A stretch of 64,000 nucleotides of DNA from Rhodeus uyekii (taxonomy: Eukaryota > Chordata > Actinopteri > Cypriniformes > Acheilognathidae): assembly GCA_037043235.1 (NCBI GenBank), contig JAWRVZ010000155.1, forward strand, positions 372,001-436,000, written 5' to 3'. The position numbers were made by a program, and so were the translations under genes. Within the stretch, counting starts at the first letter, position 1, and each line of letters begins with the position of its first letter. Of this stretch, positions 63,812 to 64,000 are shown piece by piece. The notes beneath the pieces were generated by a model. It was not told where the DNA came from. It was given only the letters and a program-made list of their open reading frames with translations, and made no database searches.

Positions 63812-63872
63812 GTTTAGTTGGTAGAGTGGCTTGAAATGGTAATGAAAAGATTCGGGTTCAAGTTAAGATCCA
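63812..63872 (+). repeat. tRNA-like sequence (probable SINE head)
   Basis: TAGTTGGTAGAGTGGC resembles a tRNA A box, and GGGTTCAAG about 30 bases later a B box. The flanks cannot form an acceptor stem that I can see, so this is more likely a tRNA-derived SINE remnant than a tRNA gene. Confidence 0.35.
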
Positions 63873-63904
63873 TTAACTACTTTTGAATGAGATACTGTAT
63901 GTAA

Positions 63905-64000
63905 TGGGAATAGTTCACGCACAAATTATAAATATGTCTTCATTAACTCTCCATCATGTACCTTTTTGTCCTTTGGAATACAAAATATGTTTTGCGGAAT
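63905..64000. repeat. Cyprinid short inverted-repeat element, copy 4 (cut by window end)
   Basis: GGGAATAGTTCACGCACAAA, TCTTCATTAACTCTCCATCA then TGTACC, and CTTTGGAATACAAAATATG follow the same order as the other copies. The second half would lie beyond the window. Confidence 0.6.

Larger units (their letters stand above)
46092..64000 (+). other. celf4: celf4 intron 2, 5' part (at least 17.9 kb)
   Basis: It starts at the donor GTAGGT and continues beyond the window. It contains repeats, mobile elements and low-complexity tracts, listed separately. No coding exon of celf4 or any other gene is supportable in it. Confidence 0.85.

Noticed and set aside
63812..63872. Functional tRNA gene
   Set aside because: A- and B-box-like motifs are present but no pairing acceptor stem is visible; a SINE remnant is more likely.

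Overview
This window looks like nuclear DNA of a ray-finned fish, most likely a cyprinid or close relative. The background is AT-rich and full of CA/TG, CT, AT and GATA microsatellites. The coding parts are short exons with GT-AG splice sites. Dispersed repeats include Tc1-like, Tigger/pogo-like and hAT-like DNA transposons, a 5S-rRNA-derived SINE and several cyprinid-type inverted-repeat elements. Family assignments rest on recognising sequence by eye; nothing was searched.

One gene is firmly supported: the 5' part of celf4 (CUGBP Elav-like family member 4, an RNA-binding splicing and mRNA regulator), on the + strand. Coding exon 1 (19093-19357) holds the start codon, the N-terminal tail and the first half of RRM1. 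Exon 2 (46009-46091, 83 bp) holds the RNP1 motif, whose Lys-Gly pair spans the splice junction. The two are separated by a 26.65-kb intron, and intron 2 runs past the right edge of the window (at least 17.9 kb). RRM2, RRM3 and the rest of the protein lie outside.

Layout. 1-18180 is 5' flank with no confident gene but one exon-like 67-bp segment (9402-9468). 18180-19092 is the CpG-containing putative promoter and 5' UTR, with a possible 28-codon uORF. 19358-46008 is intron 1, with a Tigger-like element carrying a G23 run, a 1.2-kb TCTA higher-order array with a recent tandem duplication, a decayed Tc1 element with an 83-bp hAT-like element inside it, and an AT-rich 78-bp palindrome. 46092-64000 is intron 2, with a three-level nest of mobile elements, a CpG-dense 570-bp inverted-repeat element and an 800-bp polypyrimidine tract.

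I found no convincing undescribed gene system. The most informative structures are the nested insertions that give a relative order of transposition, four Tigger/pogo-like insertions in and around one gene, the CpG-rich element at 50786-51355, the TCTA higher-order repeat, and UG-rich intronic sequence downstream of exon 2 that could bind CELF proteins themselves.
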